Source of the DNA: Lederbergia citrea
GTDB taxonomy: Bacteria; Bacillota; Bacilli; Bacillales; Bacillaceae_C
Assembly (NCBI RefSeq): GCF_018343525.1
Contig: NZ_JAGYPH010000002.1
Location: 744,001 to 808,000 of the forward strand
Length of the DNA: 64,000 nt
Direction of reading: 5' to 3'
The position numbers and the translations under genes were made by a program. The notes below the pieces were generated by a model. That model saw nothing but the letters and a program-made list of their open reading frames with translations, searched no databases and had not been told where the DNA came from. Below are positions 16,568-24,939 of this stretch, one piece after another (position 1 is the first letter of the stretch; each line of letters opens with the position of its first letter).

Positions 16568-19447
16568 GTGGCAATCTTAAGATTAATTTTTCGCAAAATG
16601 CTGAATAATCGCTGGCTGACTGGTAGCTTATTCCTTGGCTTGATCATTACCGTCTCACTCGTATCCAGTATTCCAACGTACACATCCAGCGTGATGCAAA
16701 AATTATTGACTAAAGAGTTGGAAGATCATCAAGTAAAAAAACATCAATACCCTGGTGAATTTTCTTTTTCAGATACATTTTCTAAATCCATTGTTAAAGA
16801 ACCCGCAAAATCACTGGGAAAAGTGGAGGAAATTAAAGCTGATGTTGTGAAGAACGCTGGTATACCCGTATTAGCCACAGCTAATTTAATTGCCACCTCA
16901 CCGCTAAAAACGATGTTTGAAGATGAAGGTAGACGTGGAACTTCACAAAACGCGGCCAAATTATTAATGATCACCGGAATTGAGGAAAATATTACGGTGA
17001 CAGATGGTACATATCCGAGTGAAAAAGCTGTAGATGGAATTGTCGAAGCACTTGTATCGGAACAGGCACTAGTGAAAAGAAGTATGGTGCTTGGTAATAC
17101 CTTTGTAGTTGGCGAGGGCGATCATCAATTTATTATTAAGCCAGTGGGAACCTTTCTGCCGAAAGCCGAAGATAAGCCATACTGGTCACTCATTCCTCAG
17201 TCTTTCAGCGATGATTTCATTGTGAATGAAAATTGGTTTAGAAATGAAGTAGTAAAAAACCATGAAGATATTTTGGGAATTGGAAGATTCAGTTCTGCCT
17301 TTGATTATCATAAAATAAGCGATTTGCATATACCGACTTTGCTTGGACTGGAAGAAAGCTTGAAAACTGAAATCAATAGTGTGAAAAAAACGACATTGCT
17401 TTTCAATTTTCCAATTAAAAATATTTTAAAGACGTACGAGAACAAAGGAAAACAAATGACGACCATGCTCTGGTCGCTCAATGTACCTGTTTTGATTATG
17501 CTTGCCATTTATTTATACATGATCTCACGCTTGATTATTGAACGCCAATTGAATGAAATTGCTGTTTTTACAAGCCGAGGGGCAAGTCAAATTCAAATAT
17601 TAGCGATTTATTTTATCGAAGTATCGATATTAGGCGTGCTCGCTTTAATCATTGGGCCCTTCCTGGGATTACAGCTATGTAAAATTCTTGGAGCCTCCAA
17701 TGGATTTTTGGAGTTTGTCCAAAGATCCGCACTACCTATTAAACTCTCTGCTAAACCTTATTTTTACGCATTATTAGCTGTCATTGCCTCGATTTGTATG
17801 ATTATGGCACCAGTTTATAAAGCGTCAGGTCGAAGCATTGTCAGTCATAAACAGCAATCTGCGAGAAGTAATGGCAAAGTGCAGTGGTACACCGTTATTT
17901 TTGAATTCGCCTTGCTGGGCATTGCCATTTATGGTTTATATACTTTTAACCGAAGGCAAAAAGAATTAATGGCACTCGATGTCGATAATGCTGATTTAAT
18001 GATTGATCCTATTCTCTTTTTCATGCCAGCCTTATTTATCATTGGCTTGGGCTTGGTTGCATTAAGGGTTTATCCGTTCATATTAATGGCCATTTACAAA
18101 CTGGGTGAAAAATACTGGCCTGTTTCATTGTATAGCACCTTTTTACAAGTGAGCAGATCGGCGAAACAATATCAGTTTCTCATGCTATTTTTAGTTATGA
18201 CAATAGGAATGGGTGTTTTTAGTGCCAGTGCGGCTAGAACAATTAATACGAATTTAGAAGAACAGCTCTTATATAAAAATGGGGCAGAGATGCAAATGCA
18301 TTTAAGATGGGACAGCACTCGTGTTTCATCGGGTGACGCTCCACAAGGAGGTCCGCCAAGCAGCGGCGGAGCGGAGGCACCGGCTTCAGAATCTGGAGAT
18401 GCTCCGGTAGAAGCAGCTGAACGCGTCGTTTATTCTGAGCCTCCATTTGATCCGATCGTGAACTTGAAACAAGTGGAAACTGCAGCAAAGGTGTTCAATA
18501 AGGAAGCAGTGACCATAACATCAAACGGGAAAAGCATCTACTATCCGCATTTGATGGCGATTGAACCGAAAACCTTTGGCGAAGTAGCATGGTTCAAAAA
18601 TTCTCTGCTGCCACATCATTGGTTTGAGTATTTAAATTTACTCGCAAATGAGCCAAGTGCCGTGCTTCTTTCAAAGAGTGCTGCAAATTCATTGAAAGTG
18701 AAACAAGGCGATTACATTACGATGGAATGGACAGGTTCCGACTCAGGGGAATTTGTTGTATATGGAATCGTTGATTACTGGCCAACATTTAACCCCCTTG
18801 AAAAGAGTGAAAACAAGGCTGAAGGTGCTCTCATTGTCGCGAATTTACCTTACGTACAGAACATGCTGGGACTTGAGCCGTATGAAGTATGGCTAAAATT
18901 AAAACCTGATACTTCACGTGCAGACCTTTACGAAGATATTAAAAAGGCGAAAATTCCTGTTTTGGTCATGAATGATGTTCAGCCGCAAATTACGGATTTA
19001 AAAAATAGTGCGTTGCTCCTTGGAGTGAATGGAACAATGACGCTTGGCTTCTTAATTTCATTGTTGATCTCCTTTATCGGTTTCCTTTTATATTGGGTGT
19101 TGACAATCAAATCCCGTACACTGCAATACGGAATTTACCGGGCAATGGGGATTCCGATGCCGAAATTAATTGGTATTTTAGTTTCAGAGCAAGTATTGAC
19201 GTCAGGATTTGCCTGTTTGCTTGGAATTATCATCGGCGGGGTGACAAGCCAATTATTTGTACCATTGTTTAAGGTATCGATGAATGTAAAAGAATTGATG
19301 CCGCCATTTACAGTTATTTCAGATGCCAGCGATGAGGCAAAAATTTATATATTCGCTGCACTCATGCTCATACTTGGATCGGCAATATTAATTGGCTTCT
19401 TGAGAAGTATTAAAATCCATCAAGCCATAAAATTGGGTGAAGACTAA
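16568..19447 (+). CDS. Large FtsX-like ABC transporter permease
   Basis: A 959-residue permease with one N-terminal helix (about residues 12-32), a 260-residue extracytoplasmic domain, a core of several helices from about residue 300 to 560, a second large extracytoplasmic domain and three C-terminal helices. This is the duplicated FtsX arrangement. A Gly/Pro/Ser/Ala-rich linker, unusually GC-rich, is found near residues 590-615. Start is GTG 16568 after AGGAGGGA. It lies between an adaptor gene and a second ATPase gene. The large outer domains suggest extraction or sensing of a membrane-bound ligand rather than simple transport. Confidence 0.87.
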   Translation: MAILRLIFRKMLNNRWLTGSLFLGLIITVSLVSSIPTYTSSVMQKLLTKELEDHQVKKHQYPGEFSFSDTFSKSIVKEPAKSLGKVEEIKADVVKNAGIPVLATANLIATSPLKTMFEDEGRRGTSQNAAKLLMITGIEENITVTDGTYPSEKAVDGIVEALVSEQALVKRSMVLGNTFVVGEGDHQFIIKPVGTFLPKAEDKPYWSLIPQSFSDDFIVNENWFRNEVVKNHEDILGIGRFSSAFDYHKISDLHIPTLLGLEESLKTEINSVKKTTLLFNFPIKNILKTYENKGKQMTTMLWSLNVPVLIMLAIYLYMISRLIIERQLNEIAVFTSRGASQIQILAIYFIEVSILGVLALIIGPFLGLQLCKILGASNGFLEFVQRSALPIKLSAKPYFYALLAVIASICMIMAPVYKASGRSIVSHKQQSARSNGKVQWYTVIFEFALLGIAIYGLYTFNRRQKELMALDVDNADLMIDPILFFMPALFIIGLGLVALRVYPFILMAIYKLGEKYWPVSLYSTFLQVSRSAKQYQFLMLFLVMTIGMGVFSASAARTINTNLEEQLLYKNGAEMQMHLRWDSTRVSSGDAPQGGPPSSGGAEAPASESGDAPVEAAERVVYSEPPFDPIVNLKQVETAAKVFNKEAVTITSNGKSIYYPHLMAIEPKTFGEVAWFKNSLLPHHWFEYLNLLANEPSAVLLSKSAANSLKVKQGDYITMEWTGSDSGEFVVYGIVDYWPTFNPLEKSENKAEGALIVANLPYVQNMLGLEPYEVWLKLKPDTSRADLYEDIKKAKIPVLVMNDVQPQITDLKNSALLLGVNGTMTLGFLISLLISFIGFLLYWVLTIKSRTLQYGIYRAMGIPMPKLIGILVSEQVLTSGFACLLGIIIGGVTSQLFVPLFKVSMNVKELMPPFTVISDASDEAKIYIFAALMLILGSAILIGFLRSIKIHQAIKLGED

Positions 19448-19448
19448 T

Positions 19449-20351
19449 ATGATAAATTGCCAAAATTTAATGAAGATATATAAGATTGACGACGACCATG
19501 AAGTCATCGCCCTTCAAGGTCTTGATTTACAGGTGGAACAAGGCGAAATGATGGGGATTATCGGGAGCAGTGGAAGCGGGAAGTCCACACTATTGAATAT
19601 GCTGGGCGGTTTGGACCGGCCAACAGCTGGAAAACTAATTGTTAATGGAAAAGACATGCTTCGATTATCCGATAAAGATCTCGTGAAATATAAGCTCGAA
19701 ACAGTTGGGTTTGTCTGGCAAAACAACGCAAGAAACTTAATCCCTTACTTAACAGCTGTGGAAAATGTCGAACTCCCGATGCTGATCAAGGGCCGTCATA
19801 AACGTGAACGTGCGAAAGAATTGCTGGAAATGGTAGGAATGGGACACAGGTTAAACAGTAGATTAAATTCGCTATCGGGCGGTGAGCAGCAAAGGGTCGC
19901 GATTGCGATTTCACTGGCAAATAATCCAAGTTTAGTATTGGCGGATGAACCGACGGGAAGCGTGGATGTCAAAACAGCGGACATCATTTTGGATGTTCTC
20001 CGGAGTTTGAACCGCGAGCTCGGAGTAACCATCGTGATCGTTACCCATGATACTCAGCTGACAAGAAAAATGGACAGAGTTGTTGCTATTCGGGACGGGA
20101 AAACGTCCAGTGAAATTTTGCGCAGATCCTCCTATTTGCAACCAGTCTTCGATGAAAACGGGGATGAGAGTATTGAAGAAGATACACATGTAGAATTGGC
20201 TGTGCTTGATAGTGCCAGAAGGATTCAAGTACCGGAAGATTATTTAGAGGCCATCGGGATTCATGATACGAATAAAGTAGAAATGAAGCTTGAAGACGGC
20301 AGAATCATCATTGTTAATCCGAATGAAATTAAAGCGAAAGCCGTTCAATAA
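19449..20351 (+). CDS. ABC ATP-binding protein with C-terminal AbrB-like extension
   Basis: A 300-residue ATPase. The first 225 residues are a MacB/LolD-type nucleotide-binding domain: Walker A GSSGSGKST, signature LSGGEQQRVAIAIS, Walker B LVLADEPTGSVD. The last 75 residues are extra. They contain RRIQVPEDYLEAIGI followed by KVEMKLEDGRIIIVNP, which resembles the swapped-hairpin AbrB/MazE fold. The GTG at 19437, which would overlap the permease end, is an alternative start. It is the fourth gene of the exporter unit, so the system has two distinct ATPases for one permease and could use them as a heterodimer. Confidence 0.87.
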   Translation: MINCQNLMKIYKIDDDHEVIALQGLDLQVEQGEMMGIIGSSGSGKSTLLNMLGGLDRPTAGKLIVNGKDMLRLSDKDLVKYKLETVGFVWQNNARNLIPYLTAVENVELPMLIKGRHKRERAKELLEMVGMGHRLNSRLNSLSGGEQQRVAIAISLANNPSLVLADEPTGSVDVKTADIILDVLRSLNRELGVTIVIVTHDTQLTRKMDRVVAIRDGKTSSEILRRSSYLQPVFDENGDESIEEDTHVELAVLDSARRIQVPEDYLEAIGIHDTNKVEMKLEDGRIIIVNPNEIKAKAVQ

Positions 20352-20359
20352 CAATGAGC

Positions 20360-20390
20360 AGAGGGATGGCGCTATCGTCATTCCTCTTTC
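20360..20390 (+). terminator. Terminator-like hairpin after the ABC operon
   Basis: A 12-bp stem with G-T pairs, AGAGGGATGGCG (20360-20371) against CGTCATTCCTCT (20376-20387), loop of four, then TTC. The T tract is short. Confidence 0.55.
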
Positions 20391-20570
20391 TGTCGGAGAG
20401 TGAGAATTATATAGACTCTCGGAATTTTGAGTCGTAAATCTGCCGAATTTCCAAAAGCCTACTGGGGATTGAGCTTTATTGAAGATTAGGTATTCCTTTT
20501 TTAAAAAAAGACACGCCAAAGAAGCGTCACCTATTTTGCAAACATATTTGCTTATCAAGATAGGGCTTGG

Positions 20571-20755
20571 TTGATTTCCGCTACAGTTGCTCGCTTTCCG
20601 CGGGGCGGGCGGTGAGCCTCCTCGGCGTAAACGCCTGTGGGGTCTCACCTGTCCCGCTGATCCCGCGACGGACAGGACGTCCTAGTGTCGGCGTTGGCCA
20701 CAGGACGTGGCCGTCTTTAGCCGACCAGGAGTCTCGCACTTTCGCTACAATCAAC
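20571..20755 (+). repeat. GC-rich Bacillaceae interspersed repeat, copy a
   Basis: It begins TTGATTTCCGCT, contains CTCGCTTTCCGCGGGGC and ends with TCGCTACAATCAAC. Internal hairpins include GGCCAC-AGGA-CGTGGCC. The same kind of element appears at 21130 (inverted), 29691 and 30114 (inverted). Elements of this type are common between genes in Bacillaceae. Confidence 0.75.
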
Positions 20756-20822
20756 CTTCAATAGATTTTGTTTTTCAAAGCAACAATCCCTTGGAAAAAG
20801 TCCATTAAAAAGATTAGTACGT

Positions 20823-21060
20823 TCAAGAGAAAATATGACTGATAAGGAACAACAGTTCATCCTTTTGATGAGCATACCAAGCGTCAATGTGTTGACACAT
20901 CATGATGGCATAAGTGCGGATATACCACATTTTTGTAGACCGATGCCGTCCTGATTCCAAGTGGTAATCAACTTTTTCACACTTGTTTGAGCGCTCTACA
21001 GATGTCCGTCGATTATGGGGACGCATTCTCTCCTTTCTTTGGCTTTTTCTTTTTATTTTT
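20823..21060 (-). pseudogene. Transposase C-terminal remnant
   Basis: The minus-strand frame encodes RRTSVERSNKCEKVDY, then GRHRSTKMWYIRTYAIMM and IDAWYAHQ, which looks like the conserved end of a DDE transposase. The sequence before it (high Lys/Arg, then unrelated) does not give the catalytic core, so most of the gene is gone. It sits between two inverted GC-rich repeats. The family is not assigned with confidence. Confidence 0.55.
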
Positions 21061-21129
21061 CTTGCGTTTCGGATTGATATGGGGCTTGGTATTGTCGGAC
21101 GGCTTGCCACGAGCAAAAGAATATCTCAG

Positions 21130-21209
21130 TTGATTGGAGTGGAAGGCGGCGACACCTGGGGGCTCACCGCACGCCCCCCGGAAAGCGTCCGCCTGGAACG
21201 GAAATCAAC
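21130..21209 (-). repeat. GC-rich interspersed repeat, copy b (inverted, short)
   Basis: It begins TTGATTGGAGTGGAAGGC and ends CCTGGAACGGAAATCAAC, the inverted form of copy a but about 100 bp shorter. Together with copy a it brackets the transposase remnant. Confidence 0.7.
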
Positions 21210-21387
21210 GGTGGCTATCCCTCACGTTGTATGTAGATTATTATCTCGTTCAATATAAAACGGTTAATTTTACTAATAAAAAATGAAATAACCCCTATTA
21301 AAAGAAATAAAAAAATAGTACAAGAAAATCTTGTACCATCTGACTCGGTGAATACCAAGAGTCTATTTACTTTAAGGAGGAATTGGA

Positions 21388-22002
21388 ATGGAAAATAAAA
21401 CGCGAGTATTATTTATTGGTGACAGCATTACGGACTGTGGAAGAAACGAAGATTCGGAAAGCCTAGGCTATGGATATGTCCGGATGATTCATGATTATTT
21501 TGTTACTTCTTTTCCGGAAAAGGATTTGGAAGTCATTAATAAAGGAATCGGGGGAAATCGTGTCACCGATTTACAAGCTAGATGGGATGAAGATGTTCTT
21601 GAACTAAATCCGGACTATGTATCTATTTCTATCGGTATTAACGATGTTTGGCGCCAGCTGGATAACCCTGACATCGAACAAGTTTATCCCGACCAATTTG
21701 AAGAAATATTAACAGGGCTGCTGAAAAAAACGAACGCGCAACTTATATTAATGGAACCAACTGTCATTGAAGAAGATGTTGAGTCAGAAGGGAATAAAAA
21801 GCTCATTCCCTATATAGAAATCGTCCGGGAGCTCGCCAAAAAGTATAACGCAATCCTAGTTCCTACACATGAAGATTTTATCTCCTATGTGAAAACCGGC
21901 AACCCATACAAACTAACAACAGATGGCGTCCACATGAACTCAGCCGGCAATACCCTCATGGCCAAATCCTGGCTAAAAGCATGCAAAAAAATCGGGTGGT
22001 GA
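21388..22002 (+). CDS. SGNH/GDSL-family hydrolase
   Basis: A 204-residue cytoplasmic esterase. The four SGNH blocks are visible: IGDSITDCGR (nucleophile Ser near residue 12), GIGGNRV, SIGINDVWR, and TTDGVHMNSAG with the Asp/His pair. Family members remove acetyl or other acyl groups from sugars, so a carbohydrate acetylesterase is likely given the convergent sugar importer locus. Start ATG 21388 follows AAGGAGG. The last codons (IGW) and the stop codon lie inside a 37-bp palindromic repeat, which suggests the C terminus was reshaped by that element. Confidence 0.85.
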   Translation: MENKTRVLFIGDSITDCGRNEDSESLGYGYVRMIHDYFVTSFPEKDLEVINKGIGGNRVTDLQARWDEDVLELNPDYVSISIGINDVWRQLDNPDIEQVYPDQFEEILTGLLKKTNAQLILMEPTVIEEDVESEGNKKLIPYIEIVRELAKKYNAILVPTHEDFISYVKTGNPYKLTTDGVHMNSAGNTLMAKSWLKACKKIGW

Positions 22003-22027
22003 CAGGCACCACCCGATTTTTGTCGAA
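21991..22027 (+). repeat. 37-bp palindromic repeat, copy 2 (long form), at the SGNH stop
   Basis: ATCGGGTGGTG (21991-22001) and CACCACCCGAT (22007-22017) form a perfect 11-bp hairpin around ACAGG, followed by TTTTGTCGAA. It supplies the SGNH stop codon and, being followed by T residues, may also act as a terminator between convergent genes. Confidence 0.88.
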
Positions 22028-22030
22028 TTT

Positions 22031-22966
22031 TCAGTTATTCAAGTATACGGTTCTATCTTCGTATTTGGTATGGTAGATGGGGTCTGGATTATAATACCGT
22101 TTCCGATAGTCACTGGGGGTCATTCCGACTTCTTGCTGAAAATATCGACTAAAGTGGGAGTTGTGTTTGAACCCCGATTCAAGTGCTATGTCTAAAACAA
22201 GTTTTTTTGGCTCGGTTTCCAGTAATATTTTGGCACGGTTAACACGACAACCCATAAGGTACTTCATCACCGTACCGCCAGTTACTTCTTTAAAAATATG
22301 CGACAAATAATATTTGCTGATACAGAGGTTTTTTGCAATATCATCCAGCGAAATATCTTCTTGATAATGTTGTTCTATCCATTTTGTAATCCGGTTTACA
22401 TGAAGTTCTTTTTCGGTATCAGCATGGATATATTTTTTGTTTTCCGTTTGGCTGAGTTCATAAATTTGAAAGAGTAACTGAATGATTAAAGTTTGCATTT
22501 TTGCTTCAATTAAACGGTTGCTTTTTGTTAAGTCTTTATCGATCACTTTTACTATATTTTCTCTGGAATATAAATGTTCGATCTTTTCAATTAGAGTTTC
22601 AATCCGATTTAAAAGCGGCTTTTCAACATTCCGAAACAGGCAATTATTGAACTCTGAAAAAGGGTGAAGTAATTCCGGAAATTCTAGTGCTGAAATGCTC
22701 GCATTCATCACTTCAGGAGAAAAATGAACAACACTGCGCACATATGGTTCAGTAGGCATGGGATTTGCCCTATGTAATGTTAAGCCATTCAACAGGATAA
22801 TATCGCCGGGGTGCATATGATAAACGGTATTATTAATTAAATAGTTGCAGCTTCCACTATGAAATAAGTAAATTTCAAATTCTTTATGCGAATGAAACTC
22901 GAAATGGCCCCATTCAGAAGATTTACAAGACTTCTTTTTATAATAAGCTAATGGACATGTTTTCAC
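22031..22966 (-). CDS. AraC-family regulator with N-terminal cupin domain
   Basis: A 311-residue regulator. Residues about 20-90 form a cupin sugar-sensing domain (FHSHKEFEIYLF, then MHPGDIILLNG), and the last 100 residues hold two helix-turn-helix motifs of the AraC type (ISLDDIAKNLCISKYYLSHI). The start is GTG 22966 after TGGAGGT. It lies just downstream of the second CUT1 importer genes on the same strand, so it likely controls them in response to the imported sugar. The ligand is not known. Confidence 0.88.
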   Translation of the reverse strand: MKTCPLAYYKKKSCKSSEWGHFEFHSHKEFEIYLFHSGSCNYLINNTVYHMHPGDIILLNGLTLHRANPMPTEPYVRSVVHFSPEVMNASISALEFPELLHPFSEFNNCLFRNVEKPLLNRIETLIEKIEHLYSRENIVKVIDKDLTKSNRLIEAKMQTLIIQLLFQIYELSQTENKKYIHADTEKELHVNRITKWIEQHYQEDISLDDIAKNLCISKYYLSHIFKEVTGGTVMKYLMGCRVNRAKILLETEPKKLVLDIALESGFKHNSHFSRYFQQEVGMTPSDYRKRYYNPDPIYHTKYEDRTVYLNN

Positions 22967-23119
22967 TTTTGTTACCTCCAGGATTTTTTTTCACCCCTAT
23001 TGGTATCCAACAAGCGGAAGTATGTAGGGAGGGCAGCAGATCCACTGCCCTGAAAAGTCCGATTGGTTCTGTCCTTCATTCCATCAGTAGGGGATGAAGA
23101 AACCCTACTGATGAAAATT

Positions 23120-23956
23120 TCACTTAATCCCTGTAGTTGAAATTCCTTCCACCAAGTACTTTTGGAAAAATAAAAATATAATAAAAGTCGGTACTAAGGA
23201 TAAGAAGGACATTGCAAATAGCGGTCCCCAAGCAGTTACGGAATTTGGATCAGAAAAAAGTCTTAAACCAAGTGAGACGGTAAATAAGTTGGGATCATTT
23301 AAGTAGATCAAAGGAGTCATAAAGTCATCCCATGTCCAATAGAATGCAAAGATTGCCACAGTTGCTAAAGCCGGTTTCGTCAAAGGAAGAATAATCCGCC
23401 AGAAAACGCCGAGTGTACTGCAGCCATCAATGACGGCGGCTTCATCCAACTCCCGTGGTATCCCTTTAATAAATTGAATCATTAAAAAGATAAAAAAGGG
23501 TGTGCCACCGATAAAAGCCGGAACAATCAATGGATAATATGTATTTACCCACCCAAGCTTATGAAACAAAATGTATTGAGGAATTAGTGTTACCTGACTT
23601 GGCAACAAAAGGGTTGCAATGAGACAAACAAATAATAATGATTTAAAACGAAATTTTAGCCTGGCAAAACCAAAAGAAACGAGTGATGACGAAAACAATG
23701 TACCTATCACAACCAAAGTTGTGACAAAGGCCGAATTTTGAAAAAATGTTGCAAAGGTGATATTTCCAAAGCCTTGCCAACCTAGCAAATAGTTTTTCCA
23801 TTCTAAAACAGACGGAATTAATGAAGCTGAATTTTTAAATATTTCTGATTCCGGTTTTACCGAACTAACGATTGTCCATAAGATTGGATAGAACATCACT
23901 AAACCAAAACCGATCACAAAAAAGTGAAAGCAAAAACTTCGAAAATTGATTTTCAT
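23120..23956 (-). CDS. CUT1 sugar ABC permease, MalG type
   Basis: A 278-residue permease with six membrane segments and the EAA loop DEAAVIDGCSTLGVF near residue 170. It is the second membrane subunit of the importer encoded between 23.1 and 26.3 kb. Its start lies 2 bp after the upstream permease stop, with GGAGG placed inside that gene's end. The substrate is unknown; the neighbouring SGNH esterase suggests an acylated plant or bacterial saccharide. Confidence 0.9.
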   Translation of the reverse strand: MKINFRSFCFHFFVIGFGLVMFYPILWTIVSSVKPESEIFKNSASLIPSVLEWKNYLLGWQGFGNITFATFFQNSAFVTTLVVIGTLFSSSLVSFGFARLKFRFKSLLFVCLIATLLLPSQVTLIPQYILFHKLGWVNTYYPLIVPAFIGGTPFFIFLMIQFIKGIPRELDEAAVIDGCSTLGVFWRIILPLTKPALATVAIFAFYWTWDDFMTPLIYLNDPNLFTVSLGLRLFSDPNSVTAWGPLFAMSFLSLVPTFIIFLFFQKYLVEGISTTGIK

Positions 23957-23958
23957 AT

Positions 23959-24915
23959 TTATTTGCCTCCCTCAGATTCATAGTAAACCCAAGTGGATGA
24001 TGACCGAAACACTAATGCCGTAAATGCAGCGACAATCAGTAATAATATCCAGGCCATGGCAGAGGCGTAGCCCATTTGAAAATGGGTAAAACCTTTTTCG
24101 TACAAATACACCGCATAAAATAAAGTGCGATCCAGCGGTCCTCCGGATGTAATAAGAAAGCTTTGTGTAAAGGTCATGAATCCGCTTACCATTTGCATAA
24201 TCAAATTAAAGAAGATAACAGGTGTCAGCATCGGCATTGTAATTCTAAAAAACTGACTGACTCTATTTGCCCCATCTACTGCTGCTGCTTCATACAATTC
24301 GGAGGGAATTTGCTTTAAGCCAGCCAGAAAAATTAACATCGGAGAGCCAAACTGCCAGACAACTAGAATAATTAATGTTGATAAGGCAAAATCAGGATCG
24401 GCAATATAGTTCGTTCCTTCAATTCCAAAATAGCCAAGCACTCCATTAATTGCCCCATCTAAACCAAATAATTGTTTCCACATGACAGCTACTGCGACAC
24501 TGCCGCCGATGATAGAAGGTACATAATAAACGGTACGGTAGATTCCTACGCCACGATAGTTTTTTGCAAAGAGTGTCGCGATAAATAAAGCGAATGCTAA
24601 CTTTAAAGGCACTGAAATAAATACAAAGGTAAATGTAACTTTAAGGGCTGTCCAAAACCGCGCATCATTTGTAAACATATTCATATAGTTATCTAATCCG
24701 ACCCAGGTTGGGGCGGACAATAGATCATAATTTGTAAATGATAGATATAAGGAAGCGATCATCGGACCGACAACAAATCCTAAGAAGCCAAGTAACCATG
24801 GAGATATAAAGGCATATGCGATCAATTCCTTCTTTAAATTCCTTTTCTTGGCTTCCACATCGGTTTTTTCGGATGTTACTTTTTTATAAGAAACAGAAGT
24901 TGTTTCCGTTCTCAT
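23959..24915 (-). CDS. CUT1 sugar ABC permease, MalF type
   Basis: A 318-residue permease with a charged 35-residue N-terminal tail, six membrane segments and the EAA loop YEAAAVDGANRVSQF near residue 205. AGGAGG lies about ten bases before the ATG. It pairs with the MalG-type permease and follows the binding protein gene by 24 bp, so the three form one operon. No ATPase is present in the cluster. Confidence 0.9.
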   Translation of the reverse strand: MRTETTSVSYKKVTSEKTDVEAKKRNLKKELIAYAFISPWLLGFLGFVVGPMIASLYLSFTNYDLLSAPTWVGLDNYMNMFTNDARFWTALKVTFTFVFISVPLKLAFALFIATLFAKNYRGVGIYRTVYYVPSIIGGSVAVAVMWKQLFGLDGAINGVLGYFGIEGTNYIADPDFALSTLIILVVWQFGSPMLIFLAGLKQIPSELYEAAAVDGANRVSQFFRITMPMLTPVIFFNLIMQMVSGFMTFTQSFLITSGGPLDRTLFYAVYLYEKGFTHFQMGYASAMAWILLLIVAAFTALVFRSSSTWVYYESEGGK

Positions 24916-24939
24916 CCATTAAGCACCTCCTCATCGTAG

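Larger units (their letters stand above)
20352..21387. other. Gene-free region with repeats and a transposase remnant
   Basis: About 1 kb without an intact gene. In order it holds a terminator-like hairpin, a GC-rich interspersed repeat (20571-20755), a decayed transposase end on the minus strand (20823-21060), an inverted partner of the repeat (21130-21209) and a small hairpin (GTACAAGA/TCTTGTAC, 21318-21336) before the SGNH gene. Open frames that run through the GC-rich repeats have no recognisable protein content. Confidence 0.7.

Noticed and set aside
20567..20764. Open frames through the GC-rich repeats (also 20244-20648, 20983-21258, 29608-29805, 30104-30304)
   Set aside because: They follow the repeat sequence, have skewed composition and no recognisable protein features.
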